Assembly: GCA_021807595.1 (NCBI GenBank)
Contig: JAKBCS010000004.1
Location: 17,041 to 81,040 of the forward strand
From: Planctomycetota bacterium
GTDB lineage: Bacteria; Planctomycetota; Planctomycetia; Gemmatales; Gemmataceae
Direction: 5' to 3'
DNA length: 64,000 nucleotides
The first letter of the stretch is position 1, and each line of letters begins with the position of its first letter. A program made the position numbers and the translations under genes. Below are positions 28,746 to 38,796 of the stretch, in pieces. The notes beneath the pieces were generated by a model. It had not been told where the DNA came from. It saw only the letters and a list, made by a program, of their open reading frames with translations, and did not search any database.

Positions 28746-30353
28746 ATGAGCAACGAACTAAACCAGCTAATCGAAAACATGCACCGTGTTGAGGAGCAGA
28801 TCCGTCTCGGCGGCGGGCAGCGGGCCATCGAACGGCAACACGCCAAGGGACGATTGACGGCGCGCGAACGCATCGACCGACTGCTCGATCCCGGAACTCC
28901 TTTATTTGAACTGGGTTTGTGGGCTGCTTGGGGGATGTACCGCGAATGGGGCGGAGCGCCTTCAGCCGGTGTCGTAACCGGCATCGGGATCGTGTGCGGA
29001 CGGCAAGTGATGCTGATCGCCAACGATGCCACGGTCAAGGCGGGTGCCTTTTTTCCCATGACCTGCAAGAAGGTGTTGCGCGCTCAGCGGATTGCAATGG
29101 AGAATCGGCTGCCGTTGGTCTATCTCGTGGATAGTGCCGGCGTTTTTCTCCCTTTGCAAGACGAGGTGTTTCCCGACGAAGACGATTTTGGCCGCATCTT
29201 TCGCAACAACGCCGTCCTTTCGGCGATGGGTGTGCCTCAATTCGCCGCCATTCTCGGCAACTGCGTGGCGGGCGGCGGCTATCTGCCGGTGTTGTGCGAT
29301 AAGCTGCTGATGACCGAAGGCAGCGGTTTGTATCTGGCGGGTCCGGCGTTGGTGAAGGCAGCCATCGGTCAGAACGTAACCAGTGAGGAACTCGGCGGCG
29401 CGTCCATGCACGCCAGCATCTCCGGCACGATCGATTTTCACGAAAAAGACGATGCGTCTTGCCTGGAGCGCTTGCGCCGCCTCATCGACGCCTTGCCTCC
29501 TCCCGCCATGAGAGCCGGTATCGCACCGGACTTTTCCCGCGAACCGGAGCGTCCGACGGCGGAATTGCTGCAACGGGTTCCCGCCAATCCGCGCCAAGAG
29601 TACGACGTGCGCGATCTGTTGTCGTGCCTGTTCGATGCGGGGCCTTTCGACGAATACAAGGCGGAGTACGGCCAAACGCTGGTATGCGGCTACGGTCGGC
29701 TCGGCGGGGTGGCGGTGGGCGTGGTGGCCAATCAACACAAACGGTGCCGCCCGGCCGTCGGGCCGCTTCAGTACGGCGGCGTTCTGTACGTCGATAGCGC
29801 CGACAAGGGCGCGCGGTTCATCATGGACTGCAATCAAAGCCGTATGCCGATCTTATTTATCCAAGATGTCAACGGATTCATGGTCGGACGCGACTCGGAG
29901 CAAGCGGGCATCATTCGCGCCGGAGCGAAATTGGTCAACGTCATCGCCAACAGCGTGGTGCCAAAGATCACGCTCATCGTTGGCGGTTCCTTTGGAGCCG
30001 GCAATTACGCGCTGTGCGGCAAGGCGTTCGACCCGCGTTTCATTCTGGCTTGGCCGACGGCGCGCTGCGCCGTCATGGGTGCCGATCAGGCGGCGGGAAC
30101 GCTGTTGGAAATCACCATCAACGCCTTACGACGAGCCGGACACGAGCCGGACGTCGAAGAAATGGAAGACCTGCGCCGGACCATGGAAGGAAGCTATCAA
30201 GAACAGACGGACATTCGCTACGGCGCGGCGCGCTTGTGGGTCGATGCCATCGTCGAGCTAGCCAACACGCGGCAGGCGTTGTTGACGGCCTTGACGACGG
30301 CCACGCGGCACGATGAGGGTAAACCGTTTCGCACCGGAGTCTTACAGGTGTGA
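28746..30353 (+). CDS. acyl-CoA carboxylase carboxyltransferase (beta) subunit
   Basis: GRLTARERIDRLLDPGTPLFELG, NCVAGGGYLPVLCDKLLM, GSFGAGNYALCGKAFDPRFILAWPTARCAVMGADQAAGTL. Confidence 0.92.
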   Translation: MSNELNQLIENMHRVEEQIRLGGGQRAIERQHAKGRLTARERIDRLLDPGTPLFELGLWAAWGMYREWGGAPSAGVVTGIGIVCGRQVMLIANDATVKAGAFFPMTCKKVLRAQRIAMENRLPLVYLVDSAGVFLPLQDEVFPDEDDFGRIFRNNAVLSAMGVPQFAAILGNCVAGGGYLPVLCDKLLMTEGSGLYLAGPALVKAAIGQNVTSEELGGASMHASISGTIDFHEKDDASCLERLRRLIDALPPPAMRAGIAPDFSREPERPTAELLQRVPANPRQEYDVRDLLSCLFDAGPFDEYKAEYGQTLVCGYGRLGGVAVGVVANQHKRCRPAVGPLQYGGVLYVDSADKGARFIMDCNQSRMPILFIQDVNGFMVGRDSEQAGIIRAGAKLVNVIANSVVPKITLIVGGSFGAGNYALCGKAFDPRFILAWPTARCAVMGADQAAGTLLEITINALRRAGHEPDVEEMEDLRRTMEGSYQEQTDIRYGAARLWVDAIVELANTRQALLTALTTATRHDEGKPFRTGVLQV

Positions 30354-30359
30354 CAAAAA

Positions 30360-30390
30360 CCGCGAGACGGAGGCTCTCTCCGTCTCGCGG
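30360..30390. terminator. hairpin CCGCGAGACGGAG-GCTCT-CTCCGTCTCGCGG in convergent intergenic region
   Basis: 13-bp perfect inverted repeat between convergent genes, preceded by AAAAA. Confidence 0.75.
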
Positions 30391-30406
30391 TCGAAAAGCT
30401 CGGACG

Positions 30407-30811
30407 CTACTTGACGGACGGCTTTGTCGTCGTCTTGGGAGGCGGCAGATTCTCTGGCAGCTTTTCCAGAGGTTTTATCGGCAGCTTCTCCGGAGCCTTT
30501 AACTCCTCGGTTGGAGAATACGGCGTAGGCACAATCCGAGGCGTCGGGCAATGGGCATAGTTGGGCGGAAACGGCCAGGCTTGCCAGCACGTTGGATAGT
30601 AGCCGTAATTGTCCAATCCGCAGCAGGGGCAAATCTTCTTCGGACAGACACGTTTGTAGAAGATGAACGGGGGTTTCGGACGGGTGAAAACCGTGACCGG
30701 GCAGAACAAACAATCGCCCGCCGAAGCGCGATTTCCCGCCATCAACAGGCAACAGGGCGCTAGGCAACAAGCTAACGTAAAGACCGCAAATCTCGTTGTC
30801 GTCGTCGTCAT
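30407..30811 (-). CDS. small secreted Cys/Pro-rich protein
   Basis: signal peptide plus CPKKICPCCGLDNYGYYPTCWQAWPFPPNYAHCP. Confidence 0.6.
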   Translation of the reverse strand: MTTTTTRFAVFTLACCLAPCCLLMAGNRASAGDCLFCPVTVFTRPKPPFIFYKRVCPKKICPCCGLDNYGYYPTCWQAWPFPPNYAHCPTPRIVPTPYSPTEELKAPEKLPIKPLEKLPENLPPPKTTTKPSVK

Positions 30812-31007
30812 GGTGTCCCTCCTTGGACATCCCAGGTGGGGCGTCCCGTCTCCATCCTTGGCGATGGGACGCCGCGGAGCGATCGAGTGGATCGAAACCA
30901 CTTCACGGCGCGTCTGGCGACGCGCCACTCGGATTATCGGCGCGTTAAGGACGGTAAGCTCAGAAAATCGCGTCATTTTGGACGACTCGCGCTCCGGGAG
31001 AGCCGAA

Positions 31008-31916
31008 TCAATACTCCGACTCGTCGACCACTTCGCCTCCCGCTCGCGTCCCCAAAGCCAGCAGGACCGACCGATCGATTTGTTGGTGCAAAAAGCGGAC
31101 GCCGCCGTCGGCGAAGAGCATATTCAGGCCTCCCGTATGCCGGCTGAAAAAATCGTCCAAGCTGCCGTCTCGGTCGGCAAGGTCGTTGATCCGGTTGGCC
31201 TGTACGAGTGGAAAATTCGCCGACGGATAGACGGCGACGGGGGACGATCGCCACGGATTCAACGGGCCGCCGCGAAGGACGGCGCGATTGATGGCTCCAG
31301 CCCAGGGTGCCATGGCGTGGCTCCATGCCCGATCGCCGATCAGGATGGTGTTGCTCGTGCCGTCGGTGATGTCCGTGATGCGAATGGAACTGTTGCGATA
31401 GAAAACGCCTTCCTTGGGACCGGGCACTTCGTCGAGATCGCCGCTGCCGAAACACGCGCCGTAGCCGATGGGTGCCGCCTCTGTCAGCACGGTTCCCTCG
31501 GCGTTGGTTATCGGGAAGACATCGGGTACTCCCGGATCGGAAGGGCAGAGGTAGACGGGCACTTTCGTTCGCCGCGCCTCATTTGCGGGATTCTCGATGT
31601 GCAAATGGAGGTCGAGGCGATTAAACAGATTTTGCTGCTCTAAATAGGGCAATAGGTAGGCGGCCCATCCCCACCCCGGCTGGGTGGCCAGCGGATCGGG
31701 ACTCTGGCACGCGCGATAGCCCGAAGGAAAACAACCGGAAACTCCATGATAGGAGTGACAGGCCAAGCCGATTTGCTTGAGGTGATTGAGACAACGGGCG
31801 CGGCTGGCGCTCTCCCGCGCGCGCTGTACGGCCGGTAACAGCAAGGCCGCCAGGACGGCGAGGATCGCCAACACGACCAGTAGTTCAATCAACGTCAAGG
31901 CCGAGCGCCGTTTCAT
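31008..31916 (-). CDS. DUF1559 domain-containing prepilin-like protein
   Basis: [57 protein letters not shown]. Confidence 0.88.
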   Translation of the reverse strand: MKRRSALTLIELLVVLAILAVLAALLLPAVQRARESASRARCLNHLKQIGLACHSYHGVSGCFPSGYRACQSPDPLATQPGWGWAAYLLPYLEQQNLFNRLDLHLHIENPANEARRTKVPVYLCPSDPGVPDVFPITNAEGTVLTEAAPIGYGACFGSGDLDEVPGPKEGVFYRNSSIRITDITDGTSNTILIGDRAWSHAMAPWAGAINRAVLRGGPLNPWRSSPVAVYPSANFPLVQANRINDLADRDGSLDDFFSRHTGGLNMLFADGGVRFLHQQIDRSVLLALGTRAGGEVVDESEY

Positions 31917-34900
31917 GGATCGAGTTCCTCACAGATTAAACCGGCCTCGGCAAAACGGTTGCGCAGGCGAGGCAATTCGCAGACGGCGACGGTGCCATCG
32001 GCATTCGACCAAGCTAGGTATCGACCGTCGCGGCTGAAAGCGGGTCGAAACGAGGGGATCGTCTCCATGCCGAGGATCAAACACGGCGTCGGACGATCGC
32101 GGCGACAGAGCGCATAGCCGCGCTCCTTCTCGCGCGGCGATCCGGGTCCGTAAACGATGAACAGATTCGCTTCTGGCCCCAGACAGGCGGGAGAAGGTTC
32201 GAGTTCGGCCAGCCTTTCTCCCGAAGCGATGTCCACCAACGCGCCCTTGGCCACGCGATTGTCGGTGCGCGCGGAGAGAAACCGTCCGGTCGGATCGAGA
32301 GCCAGCGTTCCGGTCATCGGCGTGCGCGTGGAATCGAGCGACCAGCGTTCGTCGCCCGTGCGGGCGACATAAGCCTTGACGCGGCGGCGCTGGGTATTCC
32401 CCTCTTGCATCGTTCCCTCGAGCAGCAGCGTTGCGCCGTCGGAAGTCAGCGCGGCATCGAGCAAACGACTGTTAAACTCGGTAATGGTGAATAGAGGTTG
32501 CAACGGCTTTGGACCGAGCAAATCGCGGACGCGGCACGCGCCGGGACGATTGGGATCGCTTCCCGGCGCACTCTCTTCGCGGAATAGCAAGAGGGCTTCG
32601 GACGAAGGAAAGGCCAGCAGATTTCTCGATCCCCTCGGTAGTTCCCAACGGCTGACTTTTCGGCACTTGGCCGTCTCCCACAGAATCGCTTCCGTCTCGG
32701 CGGCGCAAACGAGGCGTTGGCCGTCGGGGCTGAAGGCGAGGGCGGCCCGGTCGGCGTGGCCGCGCGGGGCGATCAACAAACGATGGAGCTTGCCCCTCTC
32801 CAGATTCCATAGGCCGATCGTTCCACTCGGAGTGAGTGCGGCAAGCTGTTTGCCGTCGAACGAGAAGCAAAGTTGGGTGGCCCGACAGTTCAGCCCGCGC
32901 AGCGTTTGAATGCCGTGGTTCGCCTCCAGTTCCCAGATTGCGACTCGGGAAGGAGACTGACTGCCGACGGCCAAGCGTTGGACGCCTGGAGCGAATGCCA
33001 ACGACGTGACGACGCCTTGATTGTGCAAGCCGAGGAGTTGCCGCCCCGTCGCCGCATCCCACAGCAGCGTGGGGCCTTGCCCTCCTGAGGCGAGCAGCGT
33101 GCCATCGCCGTTGAACGCCAAGGCGTAGATTTCGTGCTGCGCGCCGCGGCAGTGGGCCAACGGCATGCGTTCCTTCACGTCCCAAACGGTGAGCGAACGC
33201 GAGGCATCGGCCGCTCCCAAGCGCTTGCCGTTGGGCGAGAACGCCAACGTATGAATGGTCGAAGCGCTCATCTGGAATGCCCCCAGCTGCTTGCCTTCGG
33301 GAACCGTCCACAGCGCGACGCTACCTTGGTTGTCGCCGGCGGCAAGAAGATTCCCTCGAGGTGCCAGGGCTAGTGCCGTGGTTCGACAGTCGAAACAAAA
33401 CAGAGCCTCTCCCGTGGCATTGTTCCAGACGACAACGCTGCCGCGTCCGTCCGCCGTCACCGCCGCCGCTCCAACGTCACCGTGGCGCGACAGCGACAAC
33501 AGCGGGGATCCGAGGACGTTCTTACGCGGCTCCACGATGACATTCGGATCGGGCGACGGCTTCAAGGCGATCTCGCGGACGAGTTTTTGCTCGCTCAAGT
33601 TCCACAATATCAGCGAGCGCCCATCGCGTGCCGTCAACTGCAACGGCGCGCCCTTGCGATCGAAGGCGACCGGTCCAGCCCCCGCTCGCCACGACACGGT
33701 AACGCGCTCGGAGTCGATCTCCCAAAGTTTGGCCCCCTCCGACTTGCGACCGCCGTTATCGTTTTTCCCTCCGAGCAAAAGCGATCCGCCATCGTTAGAA
33801 AACGCGGACCACGAAGCGCTCACCCATTCGCGCGATTTTCCAGGCCGCGCGTCGAGATCGGAACTGGCAGCGGCGGCCAGGCTGCGCAGCGGCGCATCGT
33901 TGCGCAGTTGGGCGGCTTCACCGATCAAGCTCCACGCCTGTTCCGACCATCCATCGAGACGTTCGCCGGCTCGGACCAGTTGCAACTGTTGCAGCAACCC
34001 CTCGCGGCGCTGGCTGCGCTCGCGCGCCGTGCTAAACAAGGCCAGCAAGACGGAGGCCGCCAGAACCGTAAGAACCAAGGCCACGGCCATCGCCGTCAAC
34101 CCCGCCTGAGCCGGGCGGCGACGGCACCAACGGATGAATCGCTCCGCGCGACCGACGGGCCGGGCGCGAATCGGTTCGCCCTTGAGGAAGCGTTCCAGAT
34201 CGTCGGCCAACTCGCCCGCATTGGCATAGCGCTGGTTCGACGAGCGCGCCAACGCCTTCAGACAAATCGTCTCCAGGTCGCGCGGCACTTTGGGTAGCAG
34301 TTGCGAGGGCGGCACCGGCTCGCTCCGCCGCACCTGCTCTAAAATGTCGAGCAACGAGTCGCCCTGAAACGGAGGCCGACCCGTGAGCATTTCGTAAAGA
34401 ATCGCACCCAAGGCATAAATGTCCGAGGAGGGACCAACCTCGCGCGATTTGCCCGCGGCTTGCTCCGGTGCCATGTAGCTCGGCGTACCGACCACCGCGC
34501 CCGACCGCGAGAGACTCAATTCGTTCTCCAAAAGTTTAGCCAAACCGAAGTCGGTAATCTTGGCCGCGTATGCGCCCAGACGCGGCAGCGTCCCCGAACT
34601 TTTTTTGGGACGGGGCGGCCCCTCGCGCTCGGAAGGAGCGATCTGGAGGAGGATGTTGTCCGGCTTGAGATCGCGGTGAACGACGCCTTGTCGATGGGCG
34701 AAATCCATCGCCCGGGCCAACGAGACGACCAATTCCGCCGTCTGAAGGGGCGATTGCGGTTTGCCGCGCAGCCAATGGCCCAGACTGCCGCCTTCGACGT
34801 ACTCCATCACCAGATAAGGCACGCCGTCCCGATCGCCGATCTCGTACACCTGCGCGATGTTGGAGTGTTGGAGGCGTGCCGTCGCCTCGGCCTCGGTGCG

Positions 34901-35449
34901 AAAACGCGAGCGACGGGCGGAATCGGCGTGCGTCGCCGTGTGAAGAATTTTCAAGGCGACGATACGTTTGAGCCTTTGCTGCCGCGCTTTGAACACCGTG
35001 CCCATGCCGCCGTGGCCAAGTTCGCTCAGGATTTCAAACCCTTCGATGACGGGCCAATCGCGCCGTCGCGGCAAGAAACGACCGAGGGGAGGCAAGGCGT
35101 TTCGCTCCGAGGAGGAAGGAGCGAGGCGCGTCTCGCCATCCATCGAAAGAACGGCAAGCAGATCCTTCTCGACCGAACCCAATTCGGGATACGTCCGCAC
35201 ATACTCGTCCCACGAGCATTTCTCTCCCGCTTTAAGTCTCCGTTCGAGGTCGATTTTGGCTAATTCGCGCAGCAGGACGGAGCGGCGTTCTCCCGTTTCC
35301 GCGCCGAGGAAATCGAGAATGCGGGGAGAAGCGCCATTTTTCCACGCCGTCTCGAAACGATCGGCGACGGAATCGACCCACTCCAAGAGAGAGGTAAGCT
35401 CGGCACGATCCAGCGAGGGCGCTGTTGCATCCATAATCGCTCCATCCAC
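31913..35449 (-). CDS. serine/threonine protein kinase with C-terminal WD40 repeats
   Basis: FEILSELGHGGMGTVFKARQQRLKRIVALKIL, HRDLKPDNILL, DFGLAKLL, GTPSYMAPEQA; then WD40 blades; 4-nt overlap with DUF1559 gene. Confidence 0.92.
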   Translation of the reverse strand: MDGAIMDATAPSLDRAELTSLLEWVDSVADRFETAWKNGASPRILDFLGAETGERRSVLLRELAKIDLERRLKAGEKCSWDEYVRTYPELGSVEKDLLAVLSMDGETRLAPSSSERNALPPLGRFLPRRRDWPVIEGFEILSELGHGGMGTVFKARQQRLKRIVALKILHTATHADSARRSRFRTEAEATARLQHSNIAQVYEIGDRDGVPYLVMEYVEGGSLGHWLRGKPQSPLQTAELVVSLARAMDFAHRQGVVHRDLKPDNILLQIAPSEREGPPRPKKSSGTLPRLGAYAAKITDFGLAKLLENELSLSRSGAVVGTPSYMAPEQAAGKSREVGPSSDIYALGAILYEMLTGRPPFQGDSLLDILEQVRRSEPVPPSQLLPKVPRDLETICLKALARSSNQRYANAGELADDLERFLKGEPIRARPVGRAERFIRWCRRRPAQAGLTAMAVALVLTVLAASVLLALFSTARERSQRREGLLQQLQLVRAGERLDGWSEQAWSLIGEAAQLRNDAPLRSLAAAASSDLDARPGKSREWVSASWSAFSNDGGSLLLGGKNDNGGRKSEGAKLWEIDSERVTVSWRAGAGPVAFDRKGAPLQLTARDGRSLILWNLSEQKLVREIALKPSPDPNVIVEPRKNVLGSPLLSLSRHGDVGAAAVTADGRGSVVVWNNATGEALFCFDCRTTALALAPRGNLLAAGDNQGSVALWTVPEGKQLGAFQMSASTIHTLAFSPNGKRLGAADASRSLTVWDVKERMPLAHCRGAQHEIYALAFNGDGTLLASGGQGPTLLWDAATGRQLLGLHNQGVVTSLAFAPGVQRLAVGSQSPSRVAIWELEANHGIQTLRGLNCRATQLCFSFDGKQLAALTPSGTIGLWNLERGKLHRLLIAPRGHADRAALAFSPDGQRLVCAAETEAILWETAKCRKVSRWELPRGSRNLLAFPSSEALLLFREESAPGSDPNRPGACRVRDLLGPKPLQPLFTITEFNSRLLDAALTSDGATLLLEGTMQEGNTQRRRVKAYVARTGDERWSLDSTRTPMTGTLALDPTGRFLSARTDNRVAKGALVDIASGERLAELEPSPACLGPEANLFIVYGPGSPREKERGYALCRRDRPTPCLILGMETIPSFRPAFSRDGRYLAWSNADGTVAVCELPRLRNRFAEAGLICEELDP

Positions 35450-35500
35450 CGCTCACCATCTGGTTTACACCTTAGTACAGCGATACTCCCCTTACCCCAA

Positions 35501-35530
35501 CCCCTCTCCCCTGAGTACAGGGGAGAGGGG
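35501..35530. repeat. palindrome family C (CCCCTCTCCCCTG-AGTA-CAGGGGAGAGGGG)
   Basis: 13-bp perfect arms; same element inverted at 63951..63980. Confidence 0.75.
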
Positions 35531-35602
35531 AGTATCGCATCGCCTCGAATGAGCGGGCCTTTAGAAAGAGAATCAACGAAGCCGGGGTTCGGGCGACAAT
35601 TT

Positions 35603-36247
35603 TTAATCGTTGGGAAGGTCGCGGCTCAAATCGTTCTCGGCCTGTCGTCGCCAGTTCGCCTGGATCAAGGCCATCTTGCGATCCACGGTTCGCTCCGTGC
35701 AGTCCAACCGAGCCGCGATCTCTTGATAGGTCAACCCGGACAAATGGAGTTCGGCAATCTCGCGCAGATGAGCCGGCAAGGCTTGGACGTAATGATCGTA
35801 ACAATCGTTCAACAGCGAGGTTTCCAGCGGGGTCAGTTCGGAAGACGCAATCTGCTCCAATCCGCGCGGCGTCTCTTGGCCGTCGCCATGCGTCACGAGA
35901 AATACCGATTCGCCTTTAACCTGTCCTGCGCCGCGCCGCTGCACGCCCAGTTCGTGCTTAATCTGATTGACGGCCTGACAGGCCGTGATGTGGCTGAGCA
36001 GCGCGAGCAATTCGTGCCGATTCACCAAATGGGGGAAACCTCCGGCGCGAATACTCTTGCAAAATTGCCAGAACGCTTGCTGAGCCACGTCTTCTTCATC
36101 GGTGGCGCGGCGCGGGGCATCTCCCAATTTGCGCCGCGCCAGATCGACGAGGAACGGCCAATAGCGCGCGTGCAATTTGCCCAGGGCCGACTCTTCGTCG
36201 TCCTTGAGTTGCTGGATCCAAACGCTAACGGAACCTTTGCCGGACAT
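35603..36247 (-). CDS. ECF-type RNA polymerase sigma factor
   Basis: DEEDVAQQAFWQFCKSI region 2; LHLSGLTYQEIAARLDCTERTVDRKMALI region 4. Confidence 0.85.
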   Translation of the reverse strand: MSGKGSVSVWIQQLKDDEESALGKLHARYWPFLVDLARRKLGDAPRRATDEEDVAQQAFWQFCKSIRAGGFPHLVNRHELLALLSHITACQAVNQIKHELGVQRRGAGQVKGESVFLVTHGDGQETPRGLEQIASSELTPLETSLLNDCYDHYVQALPAHLREIAELHLSGLTYQEIAARLDCTERTVDRKMALIQANWRRQAENDLSRDLPND

Positions 36248-36554
36248 GAACTCCGCAACCTCGTGTCTCAAGAGGAACAAAGGCGATCCTGGCTTGCGGG
36301 GTGGAGATGCCCATCCCGATTTCTCATTTATTGATAGTAACGATCTTCCATCGAGAAGGGAACGGAGGGCGATGGAAGAGGCATTCTTGTCTTCTTTTAT
36401 TCTTCACATTGTTGAGTCGAAAAGTATCTTGAAAAAAATGTCGTACTCCGCGCTCGGCTGTTGATTCTCTTAGTGGAGACATGGCGAGCGTTGACACAGC
36501 GCTCGATATTTACGAGAGCCGAATCGCTCGGCGGTTCGCAAACGCGGAGGCGAG

Positions 36555-37424
36555 ATGAATCGGAAGCAGACAGAGAGATCGAGAGCGAGTGCATTTACGT
36601 TGATCGAATTGTTAGTCGTCATCGCCATCATCGCCATCCTGTTGGGATTACTCTTGCCGGCGGTCCAGAAGGTGCGCGAGGCGGCGGCTCGGTCGCAATG
36701 CGGCAACAATCTCAAACAGATCGGTCTGGCGTTCCACAATCATCACGACGTCATGGGCGGCTTTCCCACGGGAGGCTGGGCGGGTGTCTACCCGCCGAAC
36801 TACATTAACGGTAGTCCCGCTGTGGGAAGTTCGCAACAGGCCGGCTGGGCCTTTCAAATCTTGCCCTATGTGGAGGGCACGAATACTTGGAGAGCCGGAG
36901 CGCTGACCGCCATCGGCACGCCCAACAAGCTGTATTTCTGCCCGTCGCGGCGCGGACCTCAGATCGTGACCACGCCGGACGCGTACGTTCCTTCTTTGAC
37001 TGGTACCACGGTTGCGCATGCCCTGTGCGATTACGCCGCCAGCAACAAAGAAGGAACCGGCGTCATCAAGCGATTCTATACCACGACGATCGCCAATATC
37101 ACCGACGGCACCTCCAACACCCTGCTCGTCGCCGACAAGCGCCTCAACCTGCATTTTCTCGGCCTCGGCGCGGGCGACGACAATCAGGGGTACACAGCGG
37201 GGTGGAACAACGACACCATCCGTAAAACCACCCGCCGGCCGCAGCCCGACTACAACGCGCCGACGGGAGACGGCGCGGGGCTTTTCGGTTCGTCTCACAT
37301 CGGCGGCATCAACGCCTTGCTCGCCGATGGCTCGGTTCGCGTCATTAGCTATTCCATCGCCAAAAAAACCTTTCAACTCGTCGGCAACGAAAGCGACGGC
37401 TTGCCCCTGCCCTCCGATTGGTAG
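36555..37424 (+). CDS. DUF1559 domain-containing prepilin-like protein
   Basis: [54 protein letters not shown]. Confidence 0.9.
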   Translation: MNRKQTERSRASAFTLIELLVVIAIIAILLGLLLPAVQKVREAAARSQCGNNLKQIGLAFHNHHDVMGGFPTGGWAGVYPPNYINGSPAVGSSQQAGWAFQILPYVEGTNTWRAGALTAIGTPNKLYFCPSRRGPQIVTTPDAYVPSLTGTTVAHALCDYAASNKEGTGVIKRFYTTTIANITDGTSNTLLVADKRLNLHFLGLGAGDDNQGYTAGWNNDTIRKTTRRPQPDYNAPTGDGAGLFGSSHIGGINALLADGSVRVISYSIAKKTFQLVGNESDGLPLPSDW

Positions 37425-37488
37425 TGCGTAAGTTGGTACGTTCGATTCCGCCTCACGAATCGTGAAGCATGACTATTGACGACGAGGA

Positions 37489-38796
37489 TTGAACCGAATG
37501 AACGCTACACCCTACTTCTCTCCGACTCGCGCAGGGGCGTCGGCAGGAGTGCATTGCATCGCTCCGCCGACACGCAAACGGCGCGTGGCCTTGTACTCCC
37601 ACGACACCATGGGCATCGGCCACATGCGCCGGAACCTCCGCATCGCCCAAGCCTTGTCGTCCGGGCCGAATCCGTTGGTGATCTTGCTTATTGCCGGAGC
37701 GCGCGAGATCAATGCCTTCGGCATTCCCGACGGCGCGGACTATCTGAGTTTGCCGGCGTTGCACAAAGCCGGCAACGGCGACTATCAGTCGCGGCATCTG
37801 GACATCTCCATCGCCGAGATGGCGGAACTGCGCGGTCAATCGATCGCCGCCGCGCTGGAGGCATTCACCCCCGACGTGTTTATCGTGGACAAAGTGCCGC
37901 GCGGAGCGGTCAACGAGTTGGATCGCGCCTTGGCCATGCTGAGCCGCAAAGGCGAAACGCGCTGCGTGTTGGGGCTGCGCGACGTTCTCGACGAACCCGA
38001 CGTGGTACGCCGCGAATGGGAAGCGTTCGACGGCGACGCGACGCTGCGATCCCATTACGACGCCGTCTGGATCTACGGCGATCCGGCCGTGTACGACGCC
38101 ACAAAAGAGTACGATTTTTCTCCCGAAGTCGCGGCCAAGGTGTTCTTCACCGGCTATCTGGATCAACGGCGCGCCCAGCGCGATTCGGAGAAGGATACCA
38201 AACTCGATGGCGTCGTCGATTCCACAGATCGCCTCTATCTCTGTACCGTCGGCGGCGGACAAGATGGGGCTCGTCTGGCCGACGCTTTTGCCCACGCCGT
38301 TTTCCCCAAGGGCGCAACCGGCGTACTGCTCGCCGGCCCGTTCATGCCGGCGCAGACGCGGGAGCGCATCGAACGGTCGGCGGCGAACAATCCGCGTCTG
38401 AAAGTTCTGCCGTTCGTCAACGATTCCGAACGCTGGCTGGAACGCGCCGATCGCATTGTCGCCATGGGCGGGTACAACACAGTCTGCGAAGCGTTGTCGT
38501 TCGACAAACCCACCTTGATCGTGCCGCGCGTCGAGCCGCGCCGCGAACAACTGATTCGCGCCGAACGGCTCCGCGATTTGGGGTTGATCGATCTGATGCA
38601 CCCCGCGGAGCTGACCCCTCAATCGCTCGGCCAATGGCTGGCGCGCGACGTGCCGGCGCGCATTCCCTCGCGGCAACGCATCGACCTCAACGGGTTGGAA
38701 CGTCTGCCATTCTTGCTTCACGATCTTCTCTATCCTTCCACGGCGCGAACGGTTCGTCCTCGCGCGGACAAGAGGTACCACTGTGTCCCCATTTAA
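37489..38796 (+). CDS. COG4671-like predicted glycosyltransferase
   Basis: VALYSHDTMGIGHMRRNLRIAQAL..., VAMGGYNTVCEALSFDKPTLIVPR. Confidence 0.75.
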   Translation: MNRMNATPYFSPTRAGASAGVHCIAPPTRKRRVALYSHDTMGIGHMRRNLRIAQALSSGPNPLVILLIAGAREINAFGIPDGADYLSLPALHKAGNGDYQSRHLDISIAEMAELRGQSIAAALEAFTPDVFIVDKVPRGAVNELDRALAMLSRKGETRCVLGLRDVLDEPDVVRREWEAFDGDATLRSHYDAVWIYGDPAVYDATKEYDFSPEVAAKVFFTGYLDQRRAQRDSEKDTKLDGVVDSTDRLYLCTVGGGQDGARLADAFAHAVFPKGATGVLLAGPFMPAQTRERIERSAANNPRLKVLPFVNDSERWLERADRIVAMGGYNTVCEALSFDKPTLIVPRVEPRREQLIRAERLRDLGLIDLMHPAELTPQSLGQWLARDVPARIPSRQRIDLNGLERLPFLLHDLLYPSTARTVRPRADKRYHCVPI

